NCBI RefSeq assembly: GCF_011752565.1
Contig: NZ_VWXK01000013.1
Location: 103,023 to 167,022, forward strand
Direction of reading: 5' to 3'
DNA from: Pantoea sp. Ap-967
GTDB lineage: Bacteria > Pseudomonadota > Gammaproteobacteria > Pseudomonadales > Pseudomonadaceae
DNA length: 64,000 nt
Position numbers and translations under genes: made by a program. Positions 1 to 8,033 of the stretch are shown in pieces (the stretch's first letter is position 1; each line of letters begins with the position of its first letter). A model generated the notes under the pieces. That model was not told the DNA's origin, ran no database searches, and saw only the letters and a list, made by a program, of their open reading frames with translations.

Positions 1-931
1 AGGAGGAGCAGCGACTTTTCTTGTTGAATCAGCCAATCCAGGGCGCCGGGCTTGGACTGTCAGCTGCTGGCATTGCTCAAGTTTCATCGCCAACGCAACG
101 GCATCGGCCTTCATCCTAGGGTTGACAGCATCAATCAGCGAGGCAGCTCTGGAACAATGGGGATGGCGCATACCGTTCCTGCTGTCGGGGGTTCTAGGTG
201 TCGTGGCGTTCTACATTCGCTCTCAGCTTGAAGACACCCACGCCTTCAAGACGCTCCAAGAAACCGAAGGTGTCAGCGAGGCGCCCATCAGCGACGCTGT
301 AACTCGCCACTGGAGGCAAATTCTGCAGACGGCTGGCTGCATCGCGCTGCAAGGTGCAGCCTTCTATTTCATCTTCGTCTACATCGAGACCTACCTGAAG
401 GTACAGCTCGGGTTGTCCTTCCTTCAGGCGTCAGTGTCGAATGTCACTTGTCTGGTCATGGCATCGCTCAGCATTTTCGCATTTGCACGAATCAGCGACC
501 GAATTGGGCGCAAGCCGATCCTCCTATTGGGCGCTTTGCTTTGCACCTTGGCCATCTATCCTGTGTTCCTGATTTTCAGCACCGGAAATTATGGTCTGAT
601 CCTGATGGGGCACGCATTGCTGGGTATCTGCCTTGCCGTGTTCATGTCCGCCTCTGGGCCAGCGTTGGTGGAAATTTTCCCGACTCGTGTTCGCTACGCC
701 GGCTTCTCGATCGGCTTCAACCTATCCGTCGCTGTATTCGGTGGCAGCGCCGCTTATGTCGCCACCTACCTCATAGACGTGACCGGCTCATCTCTCTCCC
801 CTGCCCTGCTCGTATTGAGCACGGGATTAATCGCAACCTTCAGCGTCCTGACGCTGCGGGAAACAGCAGGCCGCCAACTTGAGCCAGACGGTTCATGCCC
901 TGCATCGCTGACCAGCGCTAAGCGCGGCTAA
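1..931 (+). CDS. MHS-family MFS transporter, C-terminal part (runs off left edge)
   Basis: The frame is open from base 2, so the true start lies outside the window; the TTG at 122 is not a credible start. The first residues read GGAATFLVE, the glycine-rich motif near the fourth helix of metabolite:H+ symporters (proline/betaine, KgtP and ShiA relatives). Further on come WGWRIPFLLSG and the repeat-half motif DRIGRKPILLLG. Roughly eight membrane segments remain, which fits the last two thirds of a ~430-residue protein. The next gene starts 46 bp downstream on the same strand, so it probably imports the substrate of the following enzymes. The substrate cannot be told from sequence. Confidence 0.85.
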   Translation, partial: GGAATFLVESANPGRRAWTVSCWHCSSFIANATASAFILGLTASISEAALEQWGWRIPFLLSGVLGVVAFYIRSQLEDTHAFKTLQETEGVSEAPISDAVTRHWRQILQTAGCIALQGAAFYFIFVYIETYLKVQLGLSFLQASVSNVTCLVMASLSIFAFARISDRIGRKPILLLGALLCTLAIYPVFLIFSTGNYGLILMGHALLGICLAVFMSASGPALVEIFPTRVRYAGFSIGFNLSVAVFGGSAAYVATYLIDVTGSSLSPALLVLSTGLIATFSVLTLRETAGRQLEPDGSCPASLTSAKRG

Positions 932-977
932 TCCAGTTCCTAACCACACCGCAATGTCTCTGAAGTAAGAGGTTGAT

Positions 978-1475
978 ATGAGCAAGAAACGTCTTCTGCA
1001 CGAACGTTTAGCCGCATTGGTCAGCACTCTCCGACACGGGGAAATGATCTTTATCGCGGATGCTGGCAGCGGCACCTCGAGTGCGAGCCTGGTACCGCTT
1101 AACCCAGACGTCGAAATCATTGACGTGGCCATTCACACAGGCTGCCCAACGGTCGATCAGCTGTTACCTGTCCTGTGGGAGGTGGGTGATTTCGAAGCCG
1201 CATTTGTGACTGAAAACATGCGCCAGGCTAATCCTCCGATGAGGGAGTTGGTGCAAGGGTTGACTGGCCCGGATCATATTCATGAGCTGCGCTATTTGCC
1301 CGAGTTCTACGACCTGCGCAATCGATGCAAAGCCTTCATCCAAACCGGTGACTACGGCGTCCATAGCAACGTAATTTTGGTAGCGGGCTATCCCAGCCCA
1401 CCGATCCCTGTTGAGTGGATGACCAACCCGAACTGGTTCGAAGAACTGCGTAAAGCACAGTCGAAGAAGGACTGA
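978..1475 (+). CDS. RbsD/FucU-fold transport-associated protein
   Basis: A 165-residue protein with the layout of D-ribose pyranase and fucose mutarotase. An early IFIADAGSGT resembles the family's VVCDAGxPIP segment, and residues near 125-140 read TGDYGVHSNVILVAGYP, matching the conserved C-terminal RTGE..PYANIIL block. Family members interconvert sugar anomers or related substrates and form ring-shaped oligomers. The ATG at 978 follows an AAGAGG ribosome site. It sits between a transporter and a hydrolase, 4 bp from the latter, so probably one operon. The substrate may not be ribose, because no ribose genes are nearby. Confidence 0.7.
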   Translation: MSKKRLLHERLAALVSTLRHGEMIFIADAGSGTSSASLVPLNPDVEIIDVAIHTGCPTVDQLLPVLWEVGDFEAAFVTENMRQANPPMRELVQGLTGPDHIHELRYLPEFYDLRNRCKAFIQTGDYGVHSNVILVAGYPSPPIPVEWMTNPNWFEELRKAQSKKD

Positions 1476-1479
1476 ATCC

Positions 1480-2271
1480 ATGCCCATTCAAAAAACAAAA
1501 ACGGGTCAGTATTACTACCGAAACTGGGATTGCGAGGACGCCTTGGCCTCCGTCCTTCTGCTTCACGGTTTCGGTGAGCACACCGGACACTACCACCGTT
1601 TCGCCGCAGCATTGGTACACGCAGGCTTTGATGTCTGGGGCATTGATCATGTCGGCCATGGGATGACTGGAGGGGCACCTGGTCACTTCGAATCTATCAA
1701 TCAATTGGTCGATCATGCCCGTGACCTGGCAACTTTCATCCGCACACAACACCCGAGTCGCCCATTGGTCATTGTCGGCCACTCACTTGGCGGCATCACC
1801 GGTGCAGCGCTTGCACTTTCACTTGAGCCAGAGGCGTCAGGTGTCGTCCTGACAGGCGCTCCCTTTGAAGGGCTTCCCGTAATCAAGGAAGGCATCGAGA
1901 TGGTCATGTCACGAGACGCCGCCTACCTGGATGCGCTTGAGCATGATCCATTGAAATTCGACACAGCCCCCGCTGAGGCAAATCTATGGAGAGCAATCAG
2001 TGAGCAGACTGATGCACTCAGCAAAGGGCTTTCCAAACTCAGCATCCCTGTATTACTCATCAATGGGGAGCACGACGTTTTCGCCCCTCCTTCTCTCGCT
2101 CAGCGCTGGAGCAAACTCATTCCAAACGCACACGTCGTGGAGATTGCTGGGGGATACCACGACATTCCTAACGATACCGAGCACCGTAAGGTCGTCGGGC
2201 ACGTCATCAGCGCGATCAATCGCTGGATAGGCGACAACGGCAGGAACGCCCCGCCCTATACCTGCTGCTAA
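1480..2271 (+). CDS. alpha/beta hydrolase (serine hydrolase, monoacylglycerol-lipase type)
   Basis: A 263-residue serine hydrolase. The oxyanion segment LLLHGFGEH is near residue 27, the nucleophile elbow GHSLGG puts Ser at 102, the acid is Asp199 in NGEHDVF, and the histidine is His227 in GGYHDIP. The spacing and the GIDHVGHGMTGG segment match the S33/monoacylglycerol lipase-like group. No signal peptide is seen, so it should be cytoplasmic. It starts 4 bp after the RbsD-like gene, which suggests joint translation. It probably cleaves an ester or lactone brought in by the upstream transporter and the downstream porin; the substrate is unknown. Confidence 0.8.
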   Translation: MPIQKTKTGQYYYRNWDCEDALASVLLLHGFGEHTGHYHRFAAALVHAGFDVWGIDHVGHGMTGGAPGHFESINQLVDHARDLATFIRTQHPSRPLVIVGHSLGGITGAALALSLEPEASGVVLTGAPFEGLPVIKEGIEMVMSRDAAYLDALEHDPLKFDTAPAEANLWRAISEQTDALSKGLSKLSIPVLLINGEHDVFAPPSLAQRWSKLIPNAHVVEIAGGYHDIPNDTEHRKVVGHVISAINRWIGDNGRNAPPYTCC

Positions 2272-2293
2272 GGCAAAGCTCTCTCCATCTTGA

Positions 2294-2315
2294 GGATGGG
2301 CCGCCCGGCCCATCC
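2294..2315 (+). terminator. GC-rich hairpin between hydrolase and oprB-like gene
   Basis: A 9-bp perfect stem (GGATGGGCC / GGCCCATCC) with a GCCC loop lies in the 73-bp gap before the porin. There is no T run after it, so it may attenuate transcription or protect RNA rather than terminate. Confidence 0.35.
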
Positions 2316-2344
2316 CGCCCCCTCTCGCCCGCTGGAGCACGACT

Positions 2345-3700
2345 GTGAACGACTCACGCTCTGCTATCTCGCTGTGCCCGCTCATTCTGCTTTCGTTGTT
2401 GACTGTTCAGAGTCATATCGCAAACGCCGATGAGCCATTTGCTCGCGATTCGCGATGGATGACAGGTGACTGGAACGGTTCACGCCAGGCACTTTCTGAG
2501 CAAGGCTATGATGTGACCTTGAACTACACCAACGAGCTTGGATGGAACGCCAACGGAGGCTTCAACCAAGACCGGAAGGTCGCCTATGCCGACGAGACCC
2601 TGCTAGGCCTAGGTATTGATCTCGAGCGAACGCTAGGTTGGCAGGGCGCATCAACTCAGCTGTACATCACAAACCGCAACGGCGAGGACATCACCAACCA
2701 ACGGTTGATTGATCCACGTAGCGGTCAGCTGACCTCCACTCAGGAGGTCTGGGGCCGCGGTTCCATTTGGCGTCTCGCTGAGCTGTCGTATCGCCAGAAC
2801 CTGCTCAACGACAAACTGAACCTACGAATTGGTCGCTTTGGACTAGGCGAGTTCGGAGAGTTCCCATGCGACTTCCAGAACCTGCTCTTCTGCGGGAACA
2901 CAGGCGGCTCAAGCACCGGAACGGTCTGGTACAACTTCCCTGTGAGTCAATGGGGCTTGCAGCTGAAATACCATGTGTCGAATTCGCTGGCCGTACAAGC
3001 TGCTGTGTTCGAGCAAAACCCATCGCTACAAGAAAACAATAGCGGTTTCAAAATGAGCTTCTCGGGGGGTAAGGGTGTGATCATGCCTTTTGAAACCATC
3101 TATAAACCCAGACACGCACTGTTTGATTTACCTGCAGAGGTGCGAGTCGGCGCGTTCGTGTCGACGGCGGACGCAGATGATGTGTACATGGGTGCCGACG
3201 GTCAGCCCCAGCCGCTAACTCCAGATGGAGGGTATAAGCGGCACAGCACGAGCCACGGATTTTGGACGGTACTCCGCCAGCAAGTCGCGCTTATCAATGA
3301 CGATCCAAACCGTCCCGTTGAGCTGTTCACCCAGGCACACTTCAACGAGAAAGACACAAGCTACATCCGCAGCTCTCTTAACCTCGGCATGACCATCGTG
3401 GGCCCATTCGACAGCCGCCCTTCTGATCAACTCGGGATCGCTGTTGGCCGCGTCGAAGTCAGCCCGCAGTTCGAAAAACGGCAGCGCTTACTCAACGCGA
3501 TGTCCGGTAGCACCGACTACAACGACCCTACGTTCATCCCCGTACAAGACAAGGAGTACAGCGCTGAGATCTTCTACGGGGTGCAGGTGACCAATTGGTT
3601 GATGGTCAGGCCTAACCTGCAGCTTGTAAGCCATCCTGGTGGTGTAGATGAAGTCGATGATGCGGTCGTCATTGGCTTAAAGATTCAGTCTCGCTTCTGA
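2345..3700 (+). CDS. OprB-family carbohydrate-selective porin
   Basis: A 451-residue outer-membrane barrel protein with a signal peptide ending near residue 28 (SHIANA, then DEPFA). Mature-region signatures include WMTGDWNGSRQALSEQGYDVTLNYTNELGWN, ELSYRQNLLNDKLNLRIGRF and FPCDFQNLLFCGN. It ends in KIQSRF, with the terminal Phe typical of barrel assembly signals. OprB porins pass sugars and other small organics. The start is GTG at 2345. A GC-rich hairpin before it and another after it suggest it is the last gene of the transporter-RbsD-hydrolase unit, with partly separate control. Confidence 0.88.
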   Translation: MNDSRSAISLCPLILLSLLTVQSHIANADEPFARDSRWMTGDWNGSRQALSEQGYDVTLNYTNELGWNANGGFNQDRKVAYADETLLGLGIDLERTLGWQGASTQLYITNRNGEDITNQRLIDPRSGQLTSTQEVWGRGSIWRLAELSYRQNLLNDKLNLRIGRFGLGEFGEFPCDFQNLLFCGNTGGSSTGTVWYNFPVSQWGLQLKYHVSNSLAVQAAVFEQNPSLQENNSGFKMSFSGGKGVIMPFETIYKPRHALFDLPAEVRVGAFVSTADADDVYMGADGQPQPLTPDGGYKRHSTSHGFWTVLRQQVALINDDPNRPVELFTQAHFNEKDTSYIRSSLNLGMTIVGPFDSRPSDQLGIAVGRVEVSPQFEKRQRLLNAMSGSTDYNDPTFIPVQDKEYSAEIFYGVQVTNWLMVRPNLQLVSHPGGVDEVDDAVVIGLKIQSRF

Positions 3701-3739
3701 CAATGCTGGAGTTTCTCGATCGATAGTAGGAAATCCCGG

Positions 3740-3766
3740 GCCGGGGCACCTGAAAGATGCCCCGGC
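3740..3766 (+). terminator. hairpin terminator after the OprB-type porin
   Basis: A 9-bp perfect stem (GCCGGGGCA / TGCCCCGGC) closes a 9-base loop, 40 bp past the porin stop. It lacks a clear T tract, but position and stability fit a transcript end. The 281-bp gap 3701-3981 holds nothing else that I can support. Confidence 0.5.
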
Positions 3767-3981
3767 TCTGACTCATAGTATCGATGCGCGAATGGCCTTC
3801 TCGATCCCACGATAGATCCTCCTAGCACTGTCTTCCCTAGAGCTTTCCAGCGCCTCAAACGTCGATCCGTTCTCACACCCACCAAATGCAATTGCATTTT
3901 GCCATCACGCGAGCGCACACTCCCCGCCCTCGCACAACCCCAAGCGGCAAAACCAGGCTGCTAAGTTTACAAGGATCGAAC

Positions 3982-4458
3982 ATGAACGTATTACTCAGAA
4001 TCATTGCACTCCCTGTGCTGCTGTACGGTGGGCTAGGAGCGATTTCCTCAATGATCACTGGCGATTGGTTCATGTTCTTCGTATTCGCCGGCTTTATGTT
4101 CGTGTACTTCAGCTTTGCAGAGTGGATCAGGTCTCGAACTCAGAACAAATTCAGCCGGCTGGTGAGTGCTCGGGGACTGCACCCTGATTTCATTTATCAA
4201 TACGGCGGACAGGGCCTGGTGATTGACCTCGCAGCTCGGAAGCTCTTAATTGGAAGGGCACGGACTGGCGCGATTATTAACTTCAGCAGTGTCACTGAGT
4301 TTTTTACGAGCGACGTGCACAAGGGCAGCAATGTCTACATCAAAGAGATCAATGTGCGGACGAATGACTTCCACAACCCACTCATGACGGTGACCTTCGA
4401 GAACGAACCTCTGCGGAACATGGCATATGCAAAGCTTCATAGCGCTTTCAACTGCTAA
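3982..4458 (+). CDS. unknown protein with two N-terminal membrane segments
   Basis: I do not recognise this 158-residue protein. Two hydrophobic stretches (residues about 3-24 and 29-46) form a hairpin anchor, followed by a basic turn and a soluble domain of about 110 residues with alternating beta-like patterns. The ATG at 3982 is chosen because AAGGA lies 7 bp upstream; the frame is open further up to 3886 but without a good ribosome site. It stands alone between the porin and another unknown gene. A membrane-anchored PH-like or DUF domain is possible but not shown. Confidence 0.6.
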   Translation: MNVLLRIIALPVLLYGGLGAISSMITGDWFMFFVFAGFMFVYFSFAEWIRSRTQNKFSRLVSARGLHPDFIYQYGGQGLVIDLAARKLLIGRARTGAIINFSSVTEFFTSDVHKGSNVYIKEINVRTNDFHNPLMTVTFENEPLRNMAYAKLHSAFNC

Positions 4459-4644
4459 AAAAGCTGCATGCAACACTAACGACTACCAGTAGATGTGCCT
4501 GAAAGCTTCGATCATACAAGCTTTGGCATCCATCACTCTATTGAAGATTACTACTCAAGATTTAAAGGCGTTCGGTAACCTGGTGAGAGAATCCAAGGCC
4601 ACCCCGCCCGCGAAACACGAAATACTGATTCAAGGATTGCTCTA

Positions 4645-5052
4645 ATGTTGAAATGCTCCATCACCCGTCTCGCTGCTTGCACCGTCCTGTCCGCGATGTG
4701 CTCCGGCATTGCTTTAGCGGGCAGTCGAACCTGCTCCGACCCACAGGTCAAGGAGGCTCTGACTCTTAAGGCTCAAAGCTCCCGCAACAGCTACGTTGAC
4801 ATGCTCAACCGACAAGGTCGCGGTGTCTGGGCCAAGGTTACAGGCATCCACGAGATCGAAAGCCTGTCGACCAACAAGGCGTCGGGCCGCAAGAAATGCT
4901 TTGCTAAGGCCTCGGTAGAATCCAACATGGGCATGCTGGCCCAGCCGGTTTGGATGACTTACACACTTGGCCAATACGATGACGGCAAGCAGTACACGGA
5001 CATTCACGTGATGTCGGCAGACGAGCGCCAAAGCTTCGAACGCGACCACTGA
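4645..5052 (+). CDS. unknown secreted or periplasmic protein
   Basis: A 135-residue protein with a clear signal peptide (hydrophobic residues 8-24, cleavage after IALA). The mature part has two cysteines, near residues 31 and 75, that could form a disulfide. I do not recognise the family. An AAGGA ribosome site precedes the ATG. The 186-bp gap before it holds nothing obvious. It sits at the left border of the IS-containing decayed segment. Confidence 0.6.
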   Translation: MLKCSITRLAACTVLSAMCSGIALAGSRTCSDPQVKEALTLKAQSSRNSYVDMLNRQGRGVWAKVTGIHEIESLSTNKASGRKKCFAKASVESNMGMLAQPVWMTYTLGQYDDGKQYTDIHVMSADERQSFERDH

Positions 5053-5459
5053 CTTCCTCGTCACCGAGCCGCAGGGCATGATCGACCTGTGAACTCGCAA
5101 AAATGTATGACTGCGCCCGTCATCCACAATGACCACACTGCACTAGGTTCAGAGGGTCGAATTTTCCGCGAAGCGGCTTAGCAAGCAGAGCGCGCAGGCG
5201 TGAGGATGGAAGCCCTCAGGGCCGAGACTAGGTAAACCTAGGCTCGGCTCACGACAGCCGTACCGCAGGTCACGCACTATTCCTCTCAAGCATCCCGGGC
5301 CCGGCGATTGCCCCTCTGCCAAAATTTGAAGAAATTATTCCTCAGCAATAATTATTGCCGAACCATAATTTGAGCTAATTGAGACCGGCATGGCGGTTAG
5401 CTACGCTTGCCATCACCATCTCGCGTAGCTTCTGTGACCCGACCGTAAGCCTCATCACC
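5053..5459 (+). other. noncoding stretch with a strong hairpin, left of the IS element
   Basis: No credible gene in about 400 bp. Positions 5221-5248 form a 13-bp stem with one mismatch (GCCGAGACTAGGT / ACCTAGGCTCGGC) and an AA loop. To its right, 5320-5380 is distinctly AT-rich (repeated AATTATT). The segment looks like a remnant of something mobile or a structured repeat. I could not assign it. Confidence 0.4.
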
Positions 5460-5461
5460 TA

Positions 5462-6402
5462 GGTTCTGTACGAAAACCTTTGAAACCCCGCAAAAGCCTC
5501 TGGAGGCCTGATTTTCCGTAGAGTTCTCGCCTTTTAGGCGAAGGATTCTGCTATGCCCAAGCGATACGAACTTTCTGACGAGCACTGGGCCATAGTCGCT
5601 GAGCTTTTTACTACACATCAACGTACAGGGCGCCCAAGAGCTGACGATCGCTTGATGCTCAACGGCGTGTTGTGGGTACTTTGCTCCGGCGCAACCTGGC
5701 GCGACATGCCTGAGCGATTCGGCCCGTGGTCAACGGTTTATCAGCGATTTCGAGACTGGCGAAACCAGGGCATCTTCAACCAGATGCTTAAACGGCTGCA
5801 TATCAGGCTCAATGCTGAATGCCTGATTGATCTGGACACTTGGTGCATTGACTCAACGGCGGTCAAAGCGAGCCGAGCCTCATCTGGAGCAGGCAAAAAA
5901 GGGGGCGCAAGAACCTGCGGACCACGCGCTCGGTAGAAGCCGCGGAGGATTAACTACGAAAATTCATATGGTTTGCGACGCCCGAGGTGTTCCATTGCAC
6001 TTCACCCTTTCTGGCGGACAAGCCAGTGACATCTCCCATGCCCAGCCTTTGCTCGACGGCGTCTACCTCCCGACCAAAGGGGGCCGGCCGCGCAAGCGAT
6101 GCCGCATGCTGGTAGCCGACAAGGGCTACGACTCAGATGCTCTACGGCGGTACTGCGACCGGTATCACATGCAGCCGGTGATTCCTTTCCGAGCCATGAA
6201 GCGTAAGCCTAAACTTGGATTGCCACGCCTGCTCGACAATCCGAAGTACAAAGAACGAAACATCATCGAGCGGCTGTTTGGTTGGTTGAAGGAGCACCGT
6301 CGCTTGGGAACCCGTTACTGCAAGCTCGCGCAAAGCTACGCCGCCATGGTTACGCTGGCCTGTTGGCGGCGGTGTCTACGACATTACTTTTCGTACAGAA
6401 CC
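5462..6402 (+). mobile_element. IS5-family insertion sequence (IS427-like group)
   Basis: Perfect 17-bp inverted repeats lie at 5460-5476 (TAGGTTCTGTACGAAAA) and 6388-6404 (reverse complement). The outermost TA of each end is read here as the duplicated target, giving an element of about 941 bp flanked by TA, as known for the IS427 group. The enclosed transposase is split over two frames. The right end abuts the broken hemB remnant directly. Both ends look intact, so the element may still be mobile. Confidence 0.88.
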
Positions 6403-6405
6403 TAA
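5553..6405 (+). CDS. IS5-family transposase, two frames joined by frameshifting
   Basis: Frame one (5553-5936) gives the N-terminal DUF4096-like part (YELSDEHWAIVAELF, then GATWRDMPERFG) and the first catalytic Asp in CIDSTAVKA. Frame two (open 5827-6405) gives GRSRGGLTTKIH, the second Asp in VADKGYDSD and the Glu in IIERLFGWLKEHRRL. The frames overlap, and the second lies +1 relative to the first. An A6G5 run at 5895-5905 is the likely slip site. Frameshifted production of the full DDE enzyme is known in this IS group. The TAA stop at 6403-6405 is completed by the flanking base. Confidence 0.82.
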
Positions 6406-6679
6406 CGTGAGGCTCATGTCCTACGCCGCCAAGTATGCGTCCGGCTTCTTCGGGCCGTTTCGGGATGCGCTGGGCTCTTCGGGGGCCCTGTTTGCCGTAC
6501 CGACATTCGCCTATCAGGTCAGCGGCGAATATTCGATGATCAGGGCCGCGATCGACAACGGCTGGCTGGACCCGGATAAAGTCATCCTGGAGTCACTGAT
6601 GGCATTCAAACGCGCGGGTTGCTGTGGCATTTTCAGCTACTTCGCGATCGAAGCCGCTGAACGACTCAAGCGCGGCTGA
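6404..6679 (+). pseudogene. hemB: hemB (porphobilinogen synthase) C-terminal remnant with internal deletion
   Basis: The reading frame begins at the IS edge with NVRLMSYAAKYASGFFGPFRDALGS, the known HemB segment that precedes the substrate-binding region. It then jumps to VPTFAYQVSGEYSMI and ends LESLMAFKRAGCCGIFSYFA. In intact HemB about 50 residues separate these two blocks, including the MVMVKPGMPYLD segment, so there is an in-frame internal deletion. The whole N-terminal half, with the metal site and one active-site Lys, is also missing. It cannot be a working enzyme; a full hemB must exist elsewhere. Confidence 0.85.
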
Positions 6680-6846
6680 CACCTGCGCACGGCCCACGTT
6701 GTATCAATAGGCGACTTTGGCAACGTGAGCCCTTACCTCAGAAGATGTCGGTCGAGGAAAAGTTTCATGATAAACCGCCACGGCGAGGCCTAGGATAAAC
6801 ACCAAAAGGTCATGTTCCCGCGCCTCAACTCCACAGGAAGTCAAAA

Positions 6847-7071
6847 ATGATCGCTAACCTCGTCAAAGTTTCACTGCTGGGCGGTGTTCTGTTCCTGAGC
6901 GCCTGTTCGGTATCAGGCGTGAGCACCCGAAACGATTATTCGACCGACTCCGTGGCGCCAGCGGGGTTTGGCCCGGGGCCGACGAACAGTGGAAAGCAGA
7001 TGAATTTCCACGGTAACGCCTTGAGCAACAGCTTTGGCGAGTACAGTTCCGGGTTGCTGCATGACGATTAA
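6847..7071 (+). CDS. small predicted lipoprotein
   Basis: A 74-residue protein with a lipoprotein signal: a hydrophobic stretch, then LFLSACS with the lipidated Cys at residue 20. The mature part is Gly/Ser/Asn-rich with no recognisable domain. A CAGGAAG ribosome site lies 8 bp before the ATG. It sits between gene remnants. The clean lipobox and ribosome site make it likely real; its function is unknown. Confidence 0.6.
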   Translation: MIANLVKVSLLGGVLFLSACSVSGVSTRNDYSTDSVAPAGFGPGPTNSGKQMNFHGNALSNSFGEYSSGLLHDD

Positions 7072-7140
7072 CGAGCGCCTTGGACAGGCACCTCGCGAGC
7101 AAGGCCAGCCCTTCTGGCTAGCCCCCCGTACAGGATTGAT

Positions 7141-7578
7141 CTAGAGCTCTACAACGATCTTGCCCACCTGGTTGTTTGATTCCATATAGCGGTGCGCTTC
7201 AACGATCTCGTCGAACTTGAACACCTTGCCGACAATTGGACGCAAGCTGCCATTCTCCAAACCGTCGGTGATAAACGCCTTGGCCCTGTTCAGCCGTGCC
7301 TCATCCTGGGTAACCTCGAAAAGCTGGTAACCCCGAAGGGTCAAGTCCTTGCCGAGCAGTTCCATCACCGGCACGCTGATGCCAGACGTTTCCAGCGCAC
7401 CGTACTGGAAGAAAATCCCGAGGTAAGACAGCGACCGCAGGATATTTCCCACCTCGGGGCCACCCACGGGGTCGAAGGCCATGCGCGCCCCCTTCCCGTC
7501 TGTAATGCGAGCCACTGCGGCGACCAGGTCCTCCTCAGCCGTTGCGATCACGTGCACTGCCCCAGCATCCGAAGCTGA
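7141..7578 (-). pseudogene. zinc-type alcohol dehydrogenase/quinone oxidoreductase, C-terminal fragment
   Basis: The readable part covers the last ~140 residues of a ~330-residue medium-chain dehydrogenase: VHVIATAEEDL, AFDPVGGPEV, FFQYGALE, LRGYQLFEVT, ending VGKIVVEL. The catalytic N-terminal domain and the start of the Rossmann fold are missing. Upstream, the frame meets a stop near 7585, exactly where the LysR remnant begins. A short start is possible (GTG at 7557), but the product would lack the active site. Confidence 0.82.
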
Positions 7579-7688
7579 ATTGACTTAGACACAGCCGGCC
7601 GGTGCATGTGGAGCGACTGTGCAGCGTTGGTAAAGCTGCCCGTCTCCACGACGCTCACGAACACCTGCATCGCATTCAGCACATCCAT
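7548..7688 (-). pseudogene. LysR-type regulator, N-terminal remnant fused to dehydrogenase remnant
   Basis: Starting at the ATG at 7688, the frame gives MDVLNAMQVFVSVVETGSF and continues TNAAQSLHMHRPAVSKSIQ, the standard LysR helix-turn-helix start. It then changes abruptly into out-of-frame dehydrogenase sequence and stops after 46 residues. LysR genes often lie next to the dehydrogenase they control, so one deletion probably removed the end of the regulator and the start of the enzyme. The 345 bp between here and 8034 holds only a doubtful 34-codon frame at 7814-7918. Confidence 0.8.
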
Positions 7689-8033
7689 TGATGACTCCAG
7701 GTAAAGAGGTTGAACCGCCGCAGCTTACCAATGCTGTTCAGTCAAGCAACCTGTTGACCCAGCCGCACTGACTTGTGCATTATCCAAACGCACCGCTTTG
7801 CAACGGATCATCCATGATTCTCATCACCGACCACATGCTGACTGCCAAGGGCTTTTCTGCCCTGGCATGCGCATGCGTGTCCGTTGCCAAGAAATCCAAG
7901 AAACAGCCGCTCATTTGACCGGGGCGCTGTCCCGTCAGATGAGCTGACAGGACAGATAGCGCAAGGTCTCCTCCCCGCTTGATTCCCATCCCCTCCTCTG
8001 ACGTCGACTATCGGTCTTCCTGAGGAGTAATGC

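Noticed and set aside
5397..5621. Minus-strand frame over the left IS end
   Set aside because: It crosses the IS terminal repeat and has no support beyond being open.
7814..7918. 34-codon frame (MILITDHMLTAK...)
   Set aside because: No good ribosome site, no recognisable family, and it lies in a decayed region; kept only as a possibility.
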